Shown here piece by piece: positions 1-8,350 of a stretch of DNA of 64,000 nucleotides; position 1 is the stretch's first letter, and every line of letters begins with the position of its first letter. This stretch comes from Bog-473 sp963804055. Its GTDB lineage: Bacteria; Actinomycetota; Acidimicrobiia; Acidimicrobiales; RAAP-2. The notes under the pieces were generated by a model. The model did not search any database, was not told where the DNA came from, and worked only from the letters and a program-made list of their open reading frames with translations. The DNA lies in NCBI GenBank assembly GCA_963804055.1, contig CAWDOU010000001.1, positions 558,001-622,000 of the forward strand, given 5' to 3'. Position numbers and translations under genes: made by a program.

Positions 1-360
1 CAGGGTCCCTGTGGGCGAACCCGTGAAGGCGTACCAGCTCCCCACGAGGTGTCGCACGGCCGGCTCGCCGATGTCACACGCGGTGCCGTGCGGCATGAGG
101 ACGAGGCCGCTCGGGGAGTGCGTCCTGGCGAAGTAGGTGACGGTCGGGGCCGGCGGTCCCGGCCACGCACATCTCGAATACGGCGCGTCGAGACGTCCGA
201 TGGAGCCGTGACACACCGTGACACAGACCTGTTTCCCCGTGCCGGGCGCCGCCGCCAACGCGGTCAGCGCCTCGTGGGTCGCTTGGTGATCCATCGACAT
301 GGCGGCGGGCATGGCAAACGCCCAGGACCACCAGACGACGCCGGCGGTCACCGCCACCAT
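1..360 (-). CDS. Partial secreted or membrane-anchored hypothetical protein (runs off the left edge)
   Basis: An open minus-strand frame starts at ATG 360 and continues without a stop to the window edge, giving 120 residues with no C-terminus. The first 20 residues are hydrophobic and aromatic-rich (VVWWSWAFAMPAAM), so they could be a signal peptide or membrane anchor. A hydrophilic part follows with four cysteines, two of them spaced as CVTVC. I recognise no family. No clear ribosome binding site precedes the start, and the opposite strand also has open frames, so the call rests on the plausible N-terminal hydrophobic segment and composition. Confidence 0.4.
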   Translation of the reverse strand, partial: MVAVTAGVVWWSWAFAMPAAMSMDHQATHEALTALAAAPGTGKQVCVTVCHGSIGRLDAPYSRCAWPGPPAPTVTYFARTHSPSGLVLMPHGTACDIGEPAVRHLVGSWYAFTGSPTGTL

Positions 361-545
361 GCAGGCCGGGAACGCCCGGGAGGCGGCGCGGTCTCGCCGG
401 CGCAGCCAGGCAAGCCCGGGAGACCCGGATCGGCCGCCAGGCGGAGACGGCGCTCGAGTTCTTTCGGCGCTGGAACGAGGGCCCGCTGGAGGAGACGCGC
501 CGCCTCGTCGCGCAGTTCGAGACACGGGAGGCACTGCGCGACGCC

Positions 546-791
546 ATGGTGCGCTTCATTGCGGAGAACTCGAAACGGGCCTACGTCCTGTACCGCGAGC
601 TCGACTACTTCGAGCAGCTCGGGGCGCTGGAGAAGCACGGCGGTTTCGACTTCGAGCTCATCCGGTCACTGCTGGGTCGACGCCTGATTGACCGGTGGGC
701 CATGTGGAAGCCGACCATCGACGTGATAGGCGGGGGAGACTCCTACCCGATGTTCGAGCACCTGGTCACCAAGGTGGAAGCCGCAGGATGA
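546..791 (+). CDS. Hypothetical protein resembling the C-terminal part of DUF4760-type proteins, N-terminus unclear
   Basis: The 81 residues from ATG 546 read like a real protein (RAYVLYRELDYFEQLGALE, RWAMWKPTIDVI). The same frame stays protein-like upstream to about base 423, reading RIGRQAETALEFFRRWNE. It is open back to a stop at 219 but contains no ATG, GTG or TTG before 546. Proteins with this ending usually begin with a membrane helix followed by a charged segment. The N-terminal part is therefore missing or displaced by a frameshift here. Function unknown; the DUF4760 resemblance is from memory of the family pattern, not a search. Confidence 0.45.
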   Translation: MVRFIAENSKRAYVLYRELDYFEQLGALEKHGGFDFELIRSLLGRRLIDRWAMWKPTIDVIGGGDSYPMFEHLVTKVEAAG

Positions 792-818
792 TCGGTGCAG
801 GGCCGGGTCCGTCGAGTT

Positions 819-2270
819 TCAGGCCCGGGCGGCAGCGTGGCGGCCGGCGCGGCGGCCGAAGAACGACCCGTCGCCGAGGCTGATGCCGCTGGCGTAGTGG
901 CCGGCGGCCAGGCTGGCGGCGGTCCGCCCGACCGCGTAGAGGCCCGCGATCTGCCCGCCCGCACGGTCGAGCGCGACGCCGTCGGCATCGGCAACGAGGC
1001 CACCGAGCGTGAAGGTGGCGTAGATGGCTCCGTGGTCGACGCGCAGGTCGATGGCGCCGATGCCACTGGCCGGCGGCACGCCGATGGGCTGCAGGAACGG
1101 AGCGCGCTTGTGGAATTCGGGGTCCTCGCCGCGGGCGGCCGCGTCGTTGTAGTCGCGCACGGTGCGCGCCAGCTCCCCGGGCGGGACACCGAGGTCCGCC
1201 GCGAGCTCCTCGGGGGTCGCGGCCGCGAACGCGACCCGCAGACCGAGGATGTTGGGCTCGTGGATCACGTCGTCGGTGATCATGTAGACGAAGCCGTCCT
1301 GGTCGCGCAGGGCATGGAGCCCGATGCGGCCGGTGTACGTGTCCTCGTTGATGAACCGTTTGCCGTGGCGGTTGACCAGGATGCCCCGGGCGAGGCGGTG
1401 CGGTGGCCCCAACGGCAGTGCGCACTCGAAGGAGGAGAGCCTCGAGGTCGCCGCTCCGGCGCCCACGCCCATGCGGATCCCCCGGCCGTCGTCGTTCGGG
1501 GTCCCGATCCTCCACGCCGCGTCGGGGACATGGGCGGTGGGACACTGCTCGGCCACCATGTCCTCGTTGTGGATGAACCCGCCGGCCGCCAGGATGACGC
1601 CACCACGAGCCCGGATGGCCCGTGAGCCCTCGTCCGTCCGCACCTGCACGCCGACGACCTCGCCCGCGTCCATGACGAGCGCCTCGGCGGCGGTATCGGT
1701 CGTGACACGAGCGGCGCTCTCCTCCACGGCGGCAGCCAGGCGGCTCATGAGGAACCCGCCGGCGGAGTCGATGTACTGCGGCTTGTGCCCGCGGGGCACC
1801 GGAACCGCCAGTTCGTCGAAGGGATAGGAGTCCTCGCCTCCGCTGAAGAGCAAGCCCGCATCGTCGGCCGATTCGCGGTTCGGCTCGTCGCAGAAGGCCG
1901 CTCGGAACGGCACGCCGATGTCGACCAACCAGTCGAAGTGGTCCGGCGAGCCCTCGCAGTAGGCGGCGACGCGGCTCTCGTCGATGTCCGGCCCCAGCGC
2001 CGCCGCGAGGAACGCGGCCATGTTGTCGATGGAGTCGTCGAAGCCGCAGGCGCGTTGGAGCGCCGTGCCGCCACCGAGGTAGATGAGGCCGCCTGAGTTG
2101 GCCGACGTGCCGCCCGCGGCGACACCACGCTCCACGGCGAGCACGTCCGCTCCCGCCTGGCGAGCCGCCACGACGGCCGAGGAGCCCGCCACGCCGAGGC
2201 CCACCACGACGACGTCGACCGTCTCGTCGAATCGAACGTCTGTGACCTGCTGTGCGGGGATGGGCTCCAT
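819..2270 (-). CDS. FAD-dependent oxidoreductase, fumarate reductase / 3-ketosteroid dehydrogenase type
   Basis: A 483-residue flavoprotein. Near residue 20 is a Rossmann dinucleotide-binding motif (VVVVGLGVAGSSAVVAARQAG) ending in the acidic VER that contacts FAD ribose. The C-terminus carries the second FAD-contact region (GLYAVGRTAASLAAGHYASG), typical of fumarate reductase/succinate dehydrogenase flavoprotein-like and KstD-like enzymes. Such proteins add or remove a double bond in carboxylates or 3-ketosteroids; the substrate cannot be read from sequence. I chose ATG 2270 over an in-frame start at 2309 because a CAGAAT box lies six bases upstream, fitting leaderless initiation. It diverges from the TIGR03085 gene starting at 2347. 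Confidence 0.85.
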   Translation of the reverse strand: MEPIPAQQVTDVRFDETVDVVVVGLGVAGSSAVVAARQAGADVLAVERGVAAGGTSANSGGLIYLGGGTALQRACGFDDSIDNMAAFLAAALGPDIDESRVAAYCEGSPDHFDWLVDIGVPFRAAFCDEPNRESADDAGLLFSGGEDSYPFDELAVPVPRGHKPQYIDSAGGFLMSRLAAAVEESAARVTTDTAAEALVMDAGEVVGVQVRTDEGSRAIRARGGVILAAGGFIHNEDMVAEQCPTAHVPDAAWRIGTPNDDGRGIRMGVGAGAATSRLSSFECALPLGPPHRLARGILVNRHGKRFINEDTYTGRIGLHALRDQDGFVYMITDDVIHEPNILGLRVAFAAATPEELAADLGVPPGELARTVRDYNDAAARGEDPEFHKRAPFLQPIGVPPASGIGAIDLRVDHGAIYATFTLGGLVADADGVALDRAGGQIAGLYAVGRTAASLAAGHYASGISLGDGSFFGRRAGRHAAARA

Positions 2271-2346
2271 GGCGGCATTCTGGCCCGAACGGTGCGACGT
2301 GTGCCTCATTGGGGAGATGCGCTCATCACCTCCCTAGACTGCGGCG

Positions 2347-2967
2347 ATGACGCCGCCCACCCTCGCCCAGCAGGAGCGCACAACCCTGTGTGATCTCCTC
2401 CTCGAGCGCGGCGCCGACGCACCGACGTTGTGCGAGGGCTGGCTCGCTGCCGATCTCGCCGCACACCTCGTCGTCCGGGAACGTCGACCCGACAGCGGGC
2501 CCGGACTGGTCTGGCCCAGGATGGCCGGCTACACCGACACGGTGCGCCGATCCGTCCGGGACCGCACATCGTGGGAGGACCTCGTCGCGACGGTGCGACG
2601 CGGGCCGCCACTGCTCCTGCGCCCCTTCGACGGGCCGATGAACACGGTCGAGTACTTCATTCACGTCGAGGACCTGCGTCGCGCCGAAGAGGGCTGGGAG
2701 CCACGCGCCATCTCCCCCGGGTTGGCCGACGCCCTGTGGGCCCGGGTGGGCCCGGGCGGCATGGCGAAGCAGGTTCCCGCCACCATCGTCATCACCTCGC
2801 CGGGCCGGGACGACAAACAGAGCGGCACCGGGCCGGTGCTGACACTGACGGGGGACCCGGGTGAGCTGACCATGTTCGGAGCCGGCCGTCAGCGCGCGAC
2901 CAGGGTCGAGATCAGCGGCGATGCGGCGCTCGCCGCACAGCTCCGGGCCGCGTCATTGGGGATCTGA
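2347..2967 (+). CDS. TIGR03085-family protein (mycothiol maleylpyruvate isomerase N-terminal-like, DinB fold)
   Basis: A 206-residue protein matching the actinobacterial TIGR03085 pattern. An N-terminal DinB/maleylpyruvate isomerase-like helical bundle reads LAQQERTTLCDLLLERG, then TLCEGWLAADLAAHLVVRERRPD, which supplies the metal-ligand histidine and the helix after it. A later MNTVEYFIHVEDLRRA segment holds another likely ligand histidine. These proteins are thought to bind a divalent metal and perhaps mycothiol; no reaction is established for this subfamily. TAGACT at 2335-2340 sits six bases before the ATG, so the mRNA is probably leaderless. Confidence 0.8.
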   Translation: MTPPTLAQQERTTLCDLLLERGADAPTLCEGWLAADLAAHLVVRERRPDSGPGLVWPRMAGYTDTVRRSVRDRTSWEDLVATVRRGPPLLLRPFDGPMNTVEYFIHVEDLRRAEEGWEPRAISPGLADALWARVGPGGMAKQVPATIVITSPGRDDKQSGTGPVLTLTGDPGELTMFGAGRQRATRVEISGDAALAAQLRAASLGI

Positions 2968-2983
2968 CCGGGCCCGTTGCGGG

Positions 2984-3340
2984 CTATTCGAGTTCCTTCC
3001 ACTTCTCGCGACCGAAGAGTCGGCCGAAACGCGCCGACAGGGACGGACCCTCGTCGCGCGCCGTATCGGGGTGCAGAACGAGGGTGCCTCGCGGCGCCGG
3101 GAGGTTGGCCGCCTCCTCGTCGCTGAGGGAGCACCGAACCAGGGTCGTGGTGATGTCATCGATCTGGTCACGATCCACGAACCGCAGACCCTGGTCCGTC
3201 TTCACGGCAATGCCGTCGAAGAGGTCCTCCTCGGGTATCTGCAAGACGTGCTCGACGGTTCCGAACTGTGTGCTCGTCGAGCTCAAGACCGGCGTCCCGA
3301 CCGACAGGGCCATGTAGGAGATTGGGCGACCTTCATCCAC
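2984..3340 (-). CDS. PRC-barrel-like domain protein
   Basis: A 118-residue protein with a PRC-barrel-like beta fold: an N-terminal strand pair around VGTPVLSSTSTQFGTVEHVL, then DGIAVKTDQGLRFVDRDQID. Proteins of this kind act as small adaptor or stress-associated domains; no enzymatic role is implied. GTG 3340 was chosen because AAAGGGG lies five bases upstream on the minus strand. It converges on the preceding TIGR03085 gene, with only 16 bases between the stops. The family call is from fold pattern only. Confidence 0.6.
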   Translation of the reverse strand: MDEGRPISYMALSVGTPVLSSTSTQFGTVEHVLQIPEEDLFDGIAVKTDQGLRFVDRDQIDDITTTLVRCSLSDEEAANLPAPRGTLVLHPDTARDEGPSLSARFGRLFGREKWKELE

Positions 3341-3418
3341 GGGAACCCCTTTCTGATCGTCCGGCAGAATCTACCCAGCTGCGGAGGTTCGGGGACCGTC
3401 GGCGGTACTGTCCTCCGG

Positions 3419-3976
3419 GTGGAGCCCGACGTCATCGTCCTGAACGGCACCTCGAGTTCGGGAAAATCGACGCTCGCCGCCAGCCTGCAGGAGCGACTCG
3501 ACGGGACGTGGCTGACCCTGGGCATCGACGATCTGATTCGCGCCCTCTCCCACGGCCCGCGCGACACGGGGGCCGGTGGCACGCTCGAGATCACATCCGA
3601 TGGGTCGGTCGTCGTCGACGACGGGTTCCGTGCAGCCGAGCTGGCCTGGTACGAGGGCCTGGCAGCCATTGCCCGCGCCGGCCAGGGCGTGATCGTCGAC
3701 GACGTGTTCCTGGGCGGTGGCGCATCCCAGGCCCGATTGCAGGCGGCATTCGAGGGCCTGGCCGTGATCTGGGTGGGCGTGCGCTGCGAGACGGCGGTGG
3801 CCGAAGCCCGAGAGGTGCGCCGTTCGGACCGGACGATCGGAATGGTTCGCGACCAGGCTGAGCGGGTCCATCAGGGGGTCCGCTACGACACCGTGGTCGA
3901 CACCTCTCGCGCAACGGCGGACGAATGTGCCGCGGCCGTCGTGGCGTGGATGGAAGAGCAGCGATCGGGGGCCTGA
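3419..3976 (+). CDS. Chloramphenicol phosphotransferase-like P-loop kinase
   Basis: A 185-residue P-loop protein close to the usual length (about 178) of the chloramphenicol 3-O-phosphotransferase (CPT) family. The Walker A motif GTSSSGKST lies at residues 10-18. A DDLIRAL segment follows (TLGIDDLIRALSHGP), as does the VIVDDVFLGG strand seen in CPT proteins. Members phosphorylate small hydroxyl substrates with ATP, and many chromosomal homologues have no known antibiotic role. GTG 3419 is the start that puts the first beta strand (DVIVLNG) at the N-terminus; the frame is open far upstream, but that part looks non-coding and overlaps the minus-strand PRC gene. Confidence 0.75.
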   Translation: MEPDVIVLNGTSSSGKSTLAASLQERLDGTWLTLGIDDLIRALSHGPRDTGAGGTLEITSDGSVVVDDGFRAAELAWYEGLAAIARAGQGVIVDDVFLGGGASQARLQAAFEGLAVIWVGVRCETAVAEAREVRRSDRTIGMVRDQAERVHQGVRYDTVVDTSRATADECAAAVVAWMEEQRSGA

Positions 3977-4085
3977 GGCCCGAAGGGTTCATCGTGACAC
4001 GGGACCACGAGCTTCGGCCCGGACATGTGCCTAGCATCGTGGTGGGCGGCGCGTATCGGCCACCCGGGTAAGGAGCGACCACGAC

Positions 4086-4508
4086 ATGACCGGCCGGGAC
4101 GAGAGCGCGGCGGACGGCGAGCGGCGCCTCCTCGTCGAGGCGACGCTCGAGGGCGTGATCGCGCGGGTCGAGCAGGCGGTCGTGGCGTACCTCTCCGACG
4201 CGACCGACTGCACCCGCCGGTCGCTCGTCGCCGCGTTGGAGAGACTCGACGACCAGACCGAACAGAGCGACGCCTACGAGAACTCGGTGATCGGCTCGGC
4301 CGCACTGGGCTATGCCTCAAAGGGTGAGGTTGTCGGCGAGACGAGCATCGACCCGGTCGTCGACGAGGTCCCCAGCTCGGAGCTCAACGCACAGCTCGCT
4401 CTCGTCAGGGCCGCCAAGGACGAGGTCCGTGGGCCGACGCCGGGCACCTTCGCCGCCCTGCAGGGGGCCAGTACCGCCCTCGTCGCAGCACGGCACCGGC
4501 AGCCCTGA
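4086..4508 (+). CDS. Hypothetical protein, helical, acidic
   Basis: A 140-residue protein of unknown family. It looks mostly helical, with long runs of A, E, V, L and R (LLVEATLEGVIARVEQAVVAYL), no membrane segment and one cysteine. AAGGAG at 4070-4075 gives a good ribosome binding site ten bases before the ATG. A TAGCAT box at 4032-4037 could be its -10 element, so this mRNA would have a short leader, unlike many neighbours. Nothing in the context assigns a role. Confidence 0.6.
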   Translation: MTGRDESAADGERRLLVEATLEGVIARVEQAVVAYLSDATDCTRRSLVAALERLDDQTEQSDAYENSVIGSAALGYASKGEVVGETSIDPVVDEVPSSELNAQLALVRAAKDEVRGPTPGTFAALQGASTALVAARHRQP

Positions 4509-4581
4509 GCATGGCGCCGGGCCGGCTGGGTCCACGCCGCCGCTGATTCCGGCGCTGACGGGGACACGACAAGGTCGCCCC

Positions 4582-4632
4582 TTGACGAGGCGCCGAGAGT
4601 AAGTTACAACTTACGGTAAGTGAATACTTACC
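4582..4632 (+). promoter_or_regulatory. arsR promoter with tandem inverted-repeat operators, leaderless start
   Basis: TTGACG (4582-4587), a 17-base spacer and TACAAC (4605-4610) form a near-consensus promoter. Overlaying it is a perfect inverted repeat, GTAAGTT-AC-AACTTAC (4599-4614). A second, GGTAAGT-GAAT-ACTTACC (4615-4632), follows directly and covers the GTG start at 4620. The core GTAAG/CTTAC half-site occurs four times. Binding of the ArsR dimer here would block both RNA polymerase and initiation, so autorepression is the obvious reading. Transcription should start within a few bases of the GTG, making the mRNA leaderless. Confidence 0.75.
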
Positions 4633-4940
4633 CTCAGGCCCTGAGCGCCCTCGGTGACCCGACCCGGCGCGCCATCTTCGAGCAGCTCGGCGAGCGCCCG
4701 TCGGCGGTGGTGGACCTGGCCGCACTCGTGCCGGTGAGCCGTCCAGCCGTCTCGCAGCATCTCAAGGTGCTGAAGCAGGCGGGCCTCGTCCGTGACGAGC
4801 AGGTCGGGACGCGCCGGATCTACAGCCTGGACCCTGACGGCATCGGCGCGTTGCGTGACTACCTCGACCGGTTCTGGAACACCGCACTGCACTCGTTCAA
4901 GAAGAGAGTCGAAGAGATCCAGGAGGAGACGAACCAATGA
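4620..4940 (+). CDS. ArsR/SmtB-family winged-helix transcriptional regulator
   Basis: A 106-residue winged-helix repressor. The family start ALSDPTRR appears as ALGDPTRRAIFEQL, followed by the recognition helix SRPAVSQHLKVLKQAGLV and wing DEQVGTRRIYSLDP. No CxC metal-binding motif is present, so this is not a classical metal sensor. It belongs to the subgroup that accompanies SRPBCC genes, and the C-terminal helix (FWNTALHSFKKRVEEIQEE) fits that group. The stop overlaps the next start by four bases (ATGA), and tandem palindromes cover its own promoter. Confidence 0.92.
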   Translation: MNTYPQALSALGDPTRRAIFEQLGERPSAVVDLAALVPVSRPAVSQHLKVLKQAGLVRDEQVGTRRIYSLDPDGIGALRDYLDRFWNTALHSFKKRVEEIQEETNQ

Positions 4941-5425
4941 CAGAGACCACGTCGACCGCAGTGACCACATCCATCACCGTGGACGCTCCCGCTGCGCTTG
5001 CCTTCACCGTGTTCACCGAGGACATGGCGAGTTGGTGGCCGGCCGACCATCACGTCCTGCAGGCGCCGCTGGCCTCCATGGTGTTCGAGCCGCGAGCGGG
5101 CGGCCGCGTCTACGACGTGGGCGAGGACGGGAGCGAGTGCCAGTGGGCGCGCGTCCTGGTGCACGAGCCCCCACACCGCCTGGTCTTCACCTGGGACGTC
5201 AGCACCCAGTGGCAGATCGAGCAGGACCCGGCGCGCACGAGCGAGGTCGAAGTGCGCTTCATCGCCGAGGCGCCGGATCGCACCAGGGTCGAATTGGAGC
5301 ACCGCCACCTGGACCGCCACGGCGAGGGGTGGGAAGGCATGCGCGACGCGGTGCGGTCGCCCGGAGGTTGGGACCTCGGCTTGCAGAGCTTCTCCCGCCG
5401 GATGGAGAGCGCCACGGCCTCCTGA
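4937..5425 (+). CDS. SRPBCC / AHSA1-like domain protein
   Basis: A 162-residue START-like protein of the activator of Hsp90 ATPase homologue 1-like group. Visible features are the first strand (SITVDAPAALAFTVFTE), a WWPADHH segment, the conserved FEPRAGGRVYDVGEDGSECQWARVL, and HRLVFTWDV before a long C-terminal helix. These proteins form a hydrophobic ligand pocket; ligands are mostly unknown. Coupling to the upstream ArsR gene by an ATGA overlap is a frequent arrangement, in which the regulator controls the SRPBCC protein. Translational coupling is expected. Confidence 0.88.
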   Translation: MTETTSTAVTTSITVDAPAALAFTVFTEDMASWWPADHHVLQAPLASMVFEPRAGGRVYDVGEDGSECQWARVLVHEPPHRLVFTWDVSTQWQIEQDPARTSEVEVRFIAEAPDRTRVELEHRHLDRHGEGWEGMRDAVRSPGGWDLGLQSFSRRMESATAS

Positions 5426-5458
5426 CGGCGCCGGGGCCTCGGCGGCACGCCGGGAGGC

Positions 5459-6340
5459 TCAGCCGAACCCGCCGCTCGGGATGTAGGGGCGGGGTGGCCC
5501 GTCCATGCCGCGCACCATGACCGGCCCGTAGGGCCGCAGCTCAATGCCGGCCGCCACGACCTCGCGGACGGCCCACTGCTGGCCCGCCGTCAGCCAGTTG
5601 ACCTCGATCGTCTCGCCGGCCGGCGCCTCGGCCAACATCGCCCGCAGTACCAACGCGGCCGACTCCTCCTGGCGGGCACCGAGGGTCACGATGCGCTCGT
5701 CCTTGGCCACGGCGTAGCCCTGGTCGCCGTGGAGCAGCAGGCGGTTCCCGGGCTGGGCCAGCATCGCCACGACGTCGACGGAGCGGGCCGAGCCGCGCAC
5801 CTCGCGGTCGATGGCGTCGACCACGTCCAGCTCACGTTCGCCGACCTCGTCCGGTTCGTAGCGCACGACATCGGCAGGGCGCGTCACCGTGCCGGGCCGG
5901 ATGGCGCCCCACGCGGTGACGACCGGGTGCAGCGTGAAGCCGAAGCCGGTGTAGAGGGCCATGGCCTTGGGGTCGCGCGAGCACTGGATCGTCCCGGGGC
6001 TCTGGGGATCGCCGTGCGAGAGGGCGAGCTTGAGCAGGTCGCGGCCGACGCCGCGGCCCTGGCGGCCGGGCACGGTGCCGAGTTGCGACAGCATCCAGTA
6101 GTCCTCGCGCACGAAGGACTGCGACATGCCCACGATGGCCTCGCCTTCCTCGGCCACCCACGACCCGCCGGGGTCCGTCCCGAGGAAGTGCCGGGTGCGG
6201 TCCTGGCGCCGCCGCTCGTCCTGAATGGAGTTGCCCGTCACGGGCAGGCCGAGACCTGCCGCAATGCCGAGCAGCCCGCTCTCGAAGGCCGCCACGGCCG
6301 CGGGGACGTCGTCCTCCGTCATCTGGCGGAACGTCACCAT
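5459..6340 (-). CDS. GNAT-family N-acetyltransferase, two-domain
   Basis: A 293-residue protein with an N-terminal GNAT domain. The opening strand TFRQMTEDDVPAAVAAFE and the acetyl-CoA binding signature LGTVPGRQGRGVGRDLLKLAL (Q/RxxGxG/A) near residue 95 are clear. The second half (YEPDEVGERELDVVDAIDREVRG) resembles a degenerate second acetyltransferase repeat. Substrate unknown. It starts ten bases after leuD and continues the greA-leuC-leuD run, so it is probably cotranscribed; no link to leucine synthesis is implied. Confidence 0.82.
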   Translation of the reverse strand: MVTFRQMTEDDVPAAVAAFESGLLGIAAGLGLPVTGNSIQDERRRQDRTRHFLGTDPGGSWVAEEGEAIVGMSQSFVREDYWMLSQLGTVPGRQGRGVGRDLLKLALSHGDPQSPGTIQCSRDPKAMALYTGFGFTLHPVVTAWGAIRPGTVTRPADVVRYEPDEVGERELDVVDAIDREVRGSARSVDVVAMLAQPGNRLLLHGDQGYAVAKDERIVTLGARQEESAALVLRAMLAEAPAGETIEVNWLTAGQQWAVREVVAAGIELRPYGPVMVRGMDGPPRPYIPSGGFG

Positions 6341-6350
6341 CGGACGACGC

Positions 6351-6941
6351 TCAGGCCGAAGGCAAGAAGGCGGGCCGCCGGCGTTCGAACGCCGTGATCT
6401 TGTCCACGTGGCGCAGTGACAGGCCGATGTCGTCCCACCCGTTCAGCAGGCGCTCGCGGGTGAACTCGTCGAGGGGGAAGGTGCCGGCCAGCCCGGCCGC
6501 CGGCACCTCGATCGTCCCCCGGGCGACGTCGATCGTGATCTCGAGCGTCGGGTCCGCCGCCACGGCGTCGAGCAGGGCGCGGTCGAGCTCCTCGCTCACT
6601 TGCACCGGGAGCAGGCCCTGCTTGGTGGAGTTGTTGCGGAAGATGTCGGCGAAGCGGGACGAGACGACGGCCTGGAAGCCGAAGTCCGTCAGGGCCCAGA
6701 CCGCGTGCTCGCGCGAGGAGCCGGTGCCGAAGTTGTGACCCGCCACCAGGATGGTGGCCCCCACGAACTCGGGGTTGTTGAGCACGAAGTCCCGGTCGTC
6801 GCGCCACTCGGAGAAGAGGCCCGCACCGAAGCCGGTGCGCTCGACCCGCTTGAGCCAGTCCGAGGGGATGATCTGGTCGGTGTCGACGTCCGTGCGGTCG
6901 AGCGGCACGGCGCGTCCGGTGACGATCACGATCGGTTCCAT
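6351..6941 (-). CDS. leuD: 3-isopropylmalate dehydratase small subunit
   Basis: A 196-residue small subunit of isopropylmalate isomerase, which with LeuC converts 2-isopropylmalate to 3-isopropylmalate and citramalate to 3-methylmalate equivalents. Diagnostic motifs are the early VPLDRTDVDTDQIIPSDWL, the swivel segment GHNFGTGSSREHAVWAL near residue 70, and FADIFRNNSTKQGLLPV. Length is normal for the family. The ATG overlaps the leuC stop by one base (TGATG), so the two subunits are translationally coupled for equimolar production. Confidence 0.97.
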   Translation of the reverse strand: MEPIVIVTGRAVPLDRTDVDTDQIIPSDWLKRVERTGFGAGLFSEWRDDRDFVLNNPEFVGATILVAGHNFGTGSSREHAVWALTDFGFQAVVSSRFADIFRNNSTKQGLLPVQVSEELDRALLDAVAADPTLEITIDVARGTIEVPAAGLAGTFPLDEFTRERLLNGWDDIGLSLRHVDKITAFERRRPAFLPSA

Positions 6942-8350
6942 CAGCGCAGGTCCTCCGGAGTCGCGAGCGTCCCCGTGACCGCCGTGGCGGCGGCGACGGC
7001 GGGTGAGACGAGGTGCGTGCGGCCCCCGCGACCCTGGCGACCCTCGAAGTTGCGGTTCGAGGTCGACGCGCAGCGCTCACCCACGGCCAGCTTGTCGGGG
7101 TTCATGGCCAGGCACATGGAGCAGCCCGGCTCGCGCCATTCGAAGCCGGCCGCGACGAAGATCTTGTCCAGCCCCTCGGCTTCCGCCTGAGCCTTCACGC
7201 GGTGCGACCCGGGCACGGCCAGGGCGCGCAGGCCCTCGTGGACCGAGCGGCCGTCGAGCACCGCGGCGGCGGCGCGGAAGTCCTCGATCCGCGCGTTCGT
7301 ACAGCTGCCGAGGAACACCGTGTCGACGCTGACCTCGCGCAGTGGCGTCCCGGCCCGGAGCCCCATGTAGGCCAGGGCCCGTTGCGCTGCCTCGCGGTCG
7401 CCGGGGTCGCTCATGGACTCGGGATCGGGGACGTTGCCGCTGATCGGTGCCACCTGTGCCGGGTTGGTGCCCCACGTCACGTGGGGGGTGATCGCCGCCG
7501 CGTCGAGCACGACCTCCTTGTCGAAGGTGGCCCCCTCGTCGGTGGGCAGCGTGCGCCAGTAGGCGACGGCCGCGTCCCAGTCCGCGCCCTGGGGGGCGCG
7601 GTCGCGGTCCTTCAGGTAGGCGAAGGTCGTCTCGTCGGGCGCCACCAGGCCGGCTCGGGCGCCTCCCTCGATCGACATGTTGCAGAGCGTCATCCTGCCC
7701 TCCATCGAAAGGCCCCGGATGGCCGCCCCCCGGTACTCGATGATGTGGCCGATGCCGCCACCGGTGCCGATGGTGCCGATGATGGCGAGCGCGACGTCCT
7801 TGGCCGTGACGCCCGGCGCCAGCTCGCCTTCGACCGTCACCGACATCGTCTTGGGGCGCACCTGCGAGAGCGTCTGGGTGGCCAGGACGTGCTCCACCTC
7901 GCTGGTGCCGATACCGAAGGCGATGGCGCCGAAGGCGCCGTGCGTGGAGGTGTGGCTGTCCCCACAGACGATCGTCATGCCCGGCTGCGTCCACCCCTGC
8001 TCGGGTCCGATGATGTGCACGATGCCCTGGTTGGCGTGCCCCATCGGGTAGCAGGTGATGCCGAATTCAGCCGTGTTGTCGTCGAGGACCTTCAACTGCT
8101 GGGCCGAGATCGGATCGGCCACCGGCTTGTCAATGTCCTTCGTCGGCACGTTGTGGTCGGCCGTGGCCACGGACAGGTCCGGGCGGCGTACCGTCCGTCC
8201 CGCCAGGCGCAGGCCGTCGAAGGCCTGGGGCGAGGTCACCTCGTGCAAGAGGTGCAGGTCGATGAAGAGGAGGTCGGGCTCGGCCTCGGCCGAGTGGACG
8301 ACGTGCGCGTCCCAGATCTTCTCCGTGAGCGTGCGGGGTGCCGGCGCCAT
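6941..8350 (-). CDS. leuC: 3-isopropylmalate dehydratase large subunit
   Basis: A 469-residue aconitase-family large subunit. The three cysteine ligands of the [4Fe-4S] cluster lie in LGSCTNARIEDF and in EWREPGCSMCLAMNPD. N-terminal active-site residues appear in CGDSHTSTHGAFGAIAFGIG. It works with LeuD in leucine synthesis and, given cimA nearby, probably in the citramalate route to isoleucine. Its ATG at 8350 overlaps the greA stop by one base, and its own stop overlaps leuD. The cluster requirement also ties it to the SUF system later in the window. Confidence 0.97.
   Translation of the reverse strand: MAPAPRTLTEKIWDAHVVHSAEAEPDLLFIDLHLLHEVTSPQAFDGLRLAGRTVRRPDLSVATADHNVPTKDIDKPVADPISAQQLKVLDDNTAEFGITCYPMGHANQGIVHIIGPEQGWTQPGMTIVCGDSHTSTHGAFGAIAFGIGTSEVEHVLATQTLSQVRPKTMSVTVEGELAPGVTAKDVALAIIGTIGTGGGIGHIIEYRGAAIRGLSMEGRMTLCNMSIEGGARAGLVAPDETTFAYLKDRDRAPQGADWDAAVAYWRTLPTDEGATFDKEVVLDAAAITPHVTWGTNPAQVAPISGNVPDPESMSDPGDREAAQRALAYMGLRAGTPLREVSVDTVFLGSCTNARIEDFRAAAAVLDGRSVHEGLRALAVPGSHRVKAQAEAEGLDKIFVAAGFEWREPGCSMCLAMNPDKLAVGERCASTSNRNFEGRQGRGGRTHLVSPAVAAATAVTGTLATPEDLR

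Noticed and set aside
819..2270. Naming the flavoprotein as 3-ketosteroid delta-1-dehydrogenase (kstD)
   Set aside because: The fold fits, but the same motifs occur in fumarate reductases and other flavoproteins. No KstR-like site precedes it, so the specific name is not supported.
3419..3976. Chloramphenicol resistance gene
   Set aside because: CPT-like P-loop proteins are common in actinobacterial chromosomes without a resistance role. Nothing mobile surrounds it.
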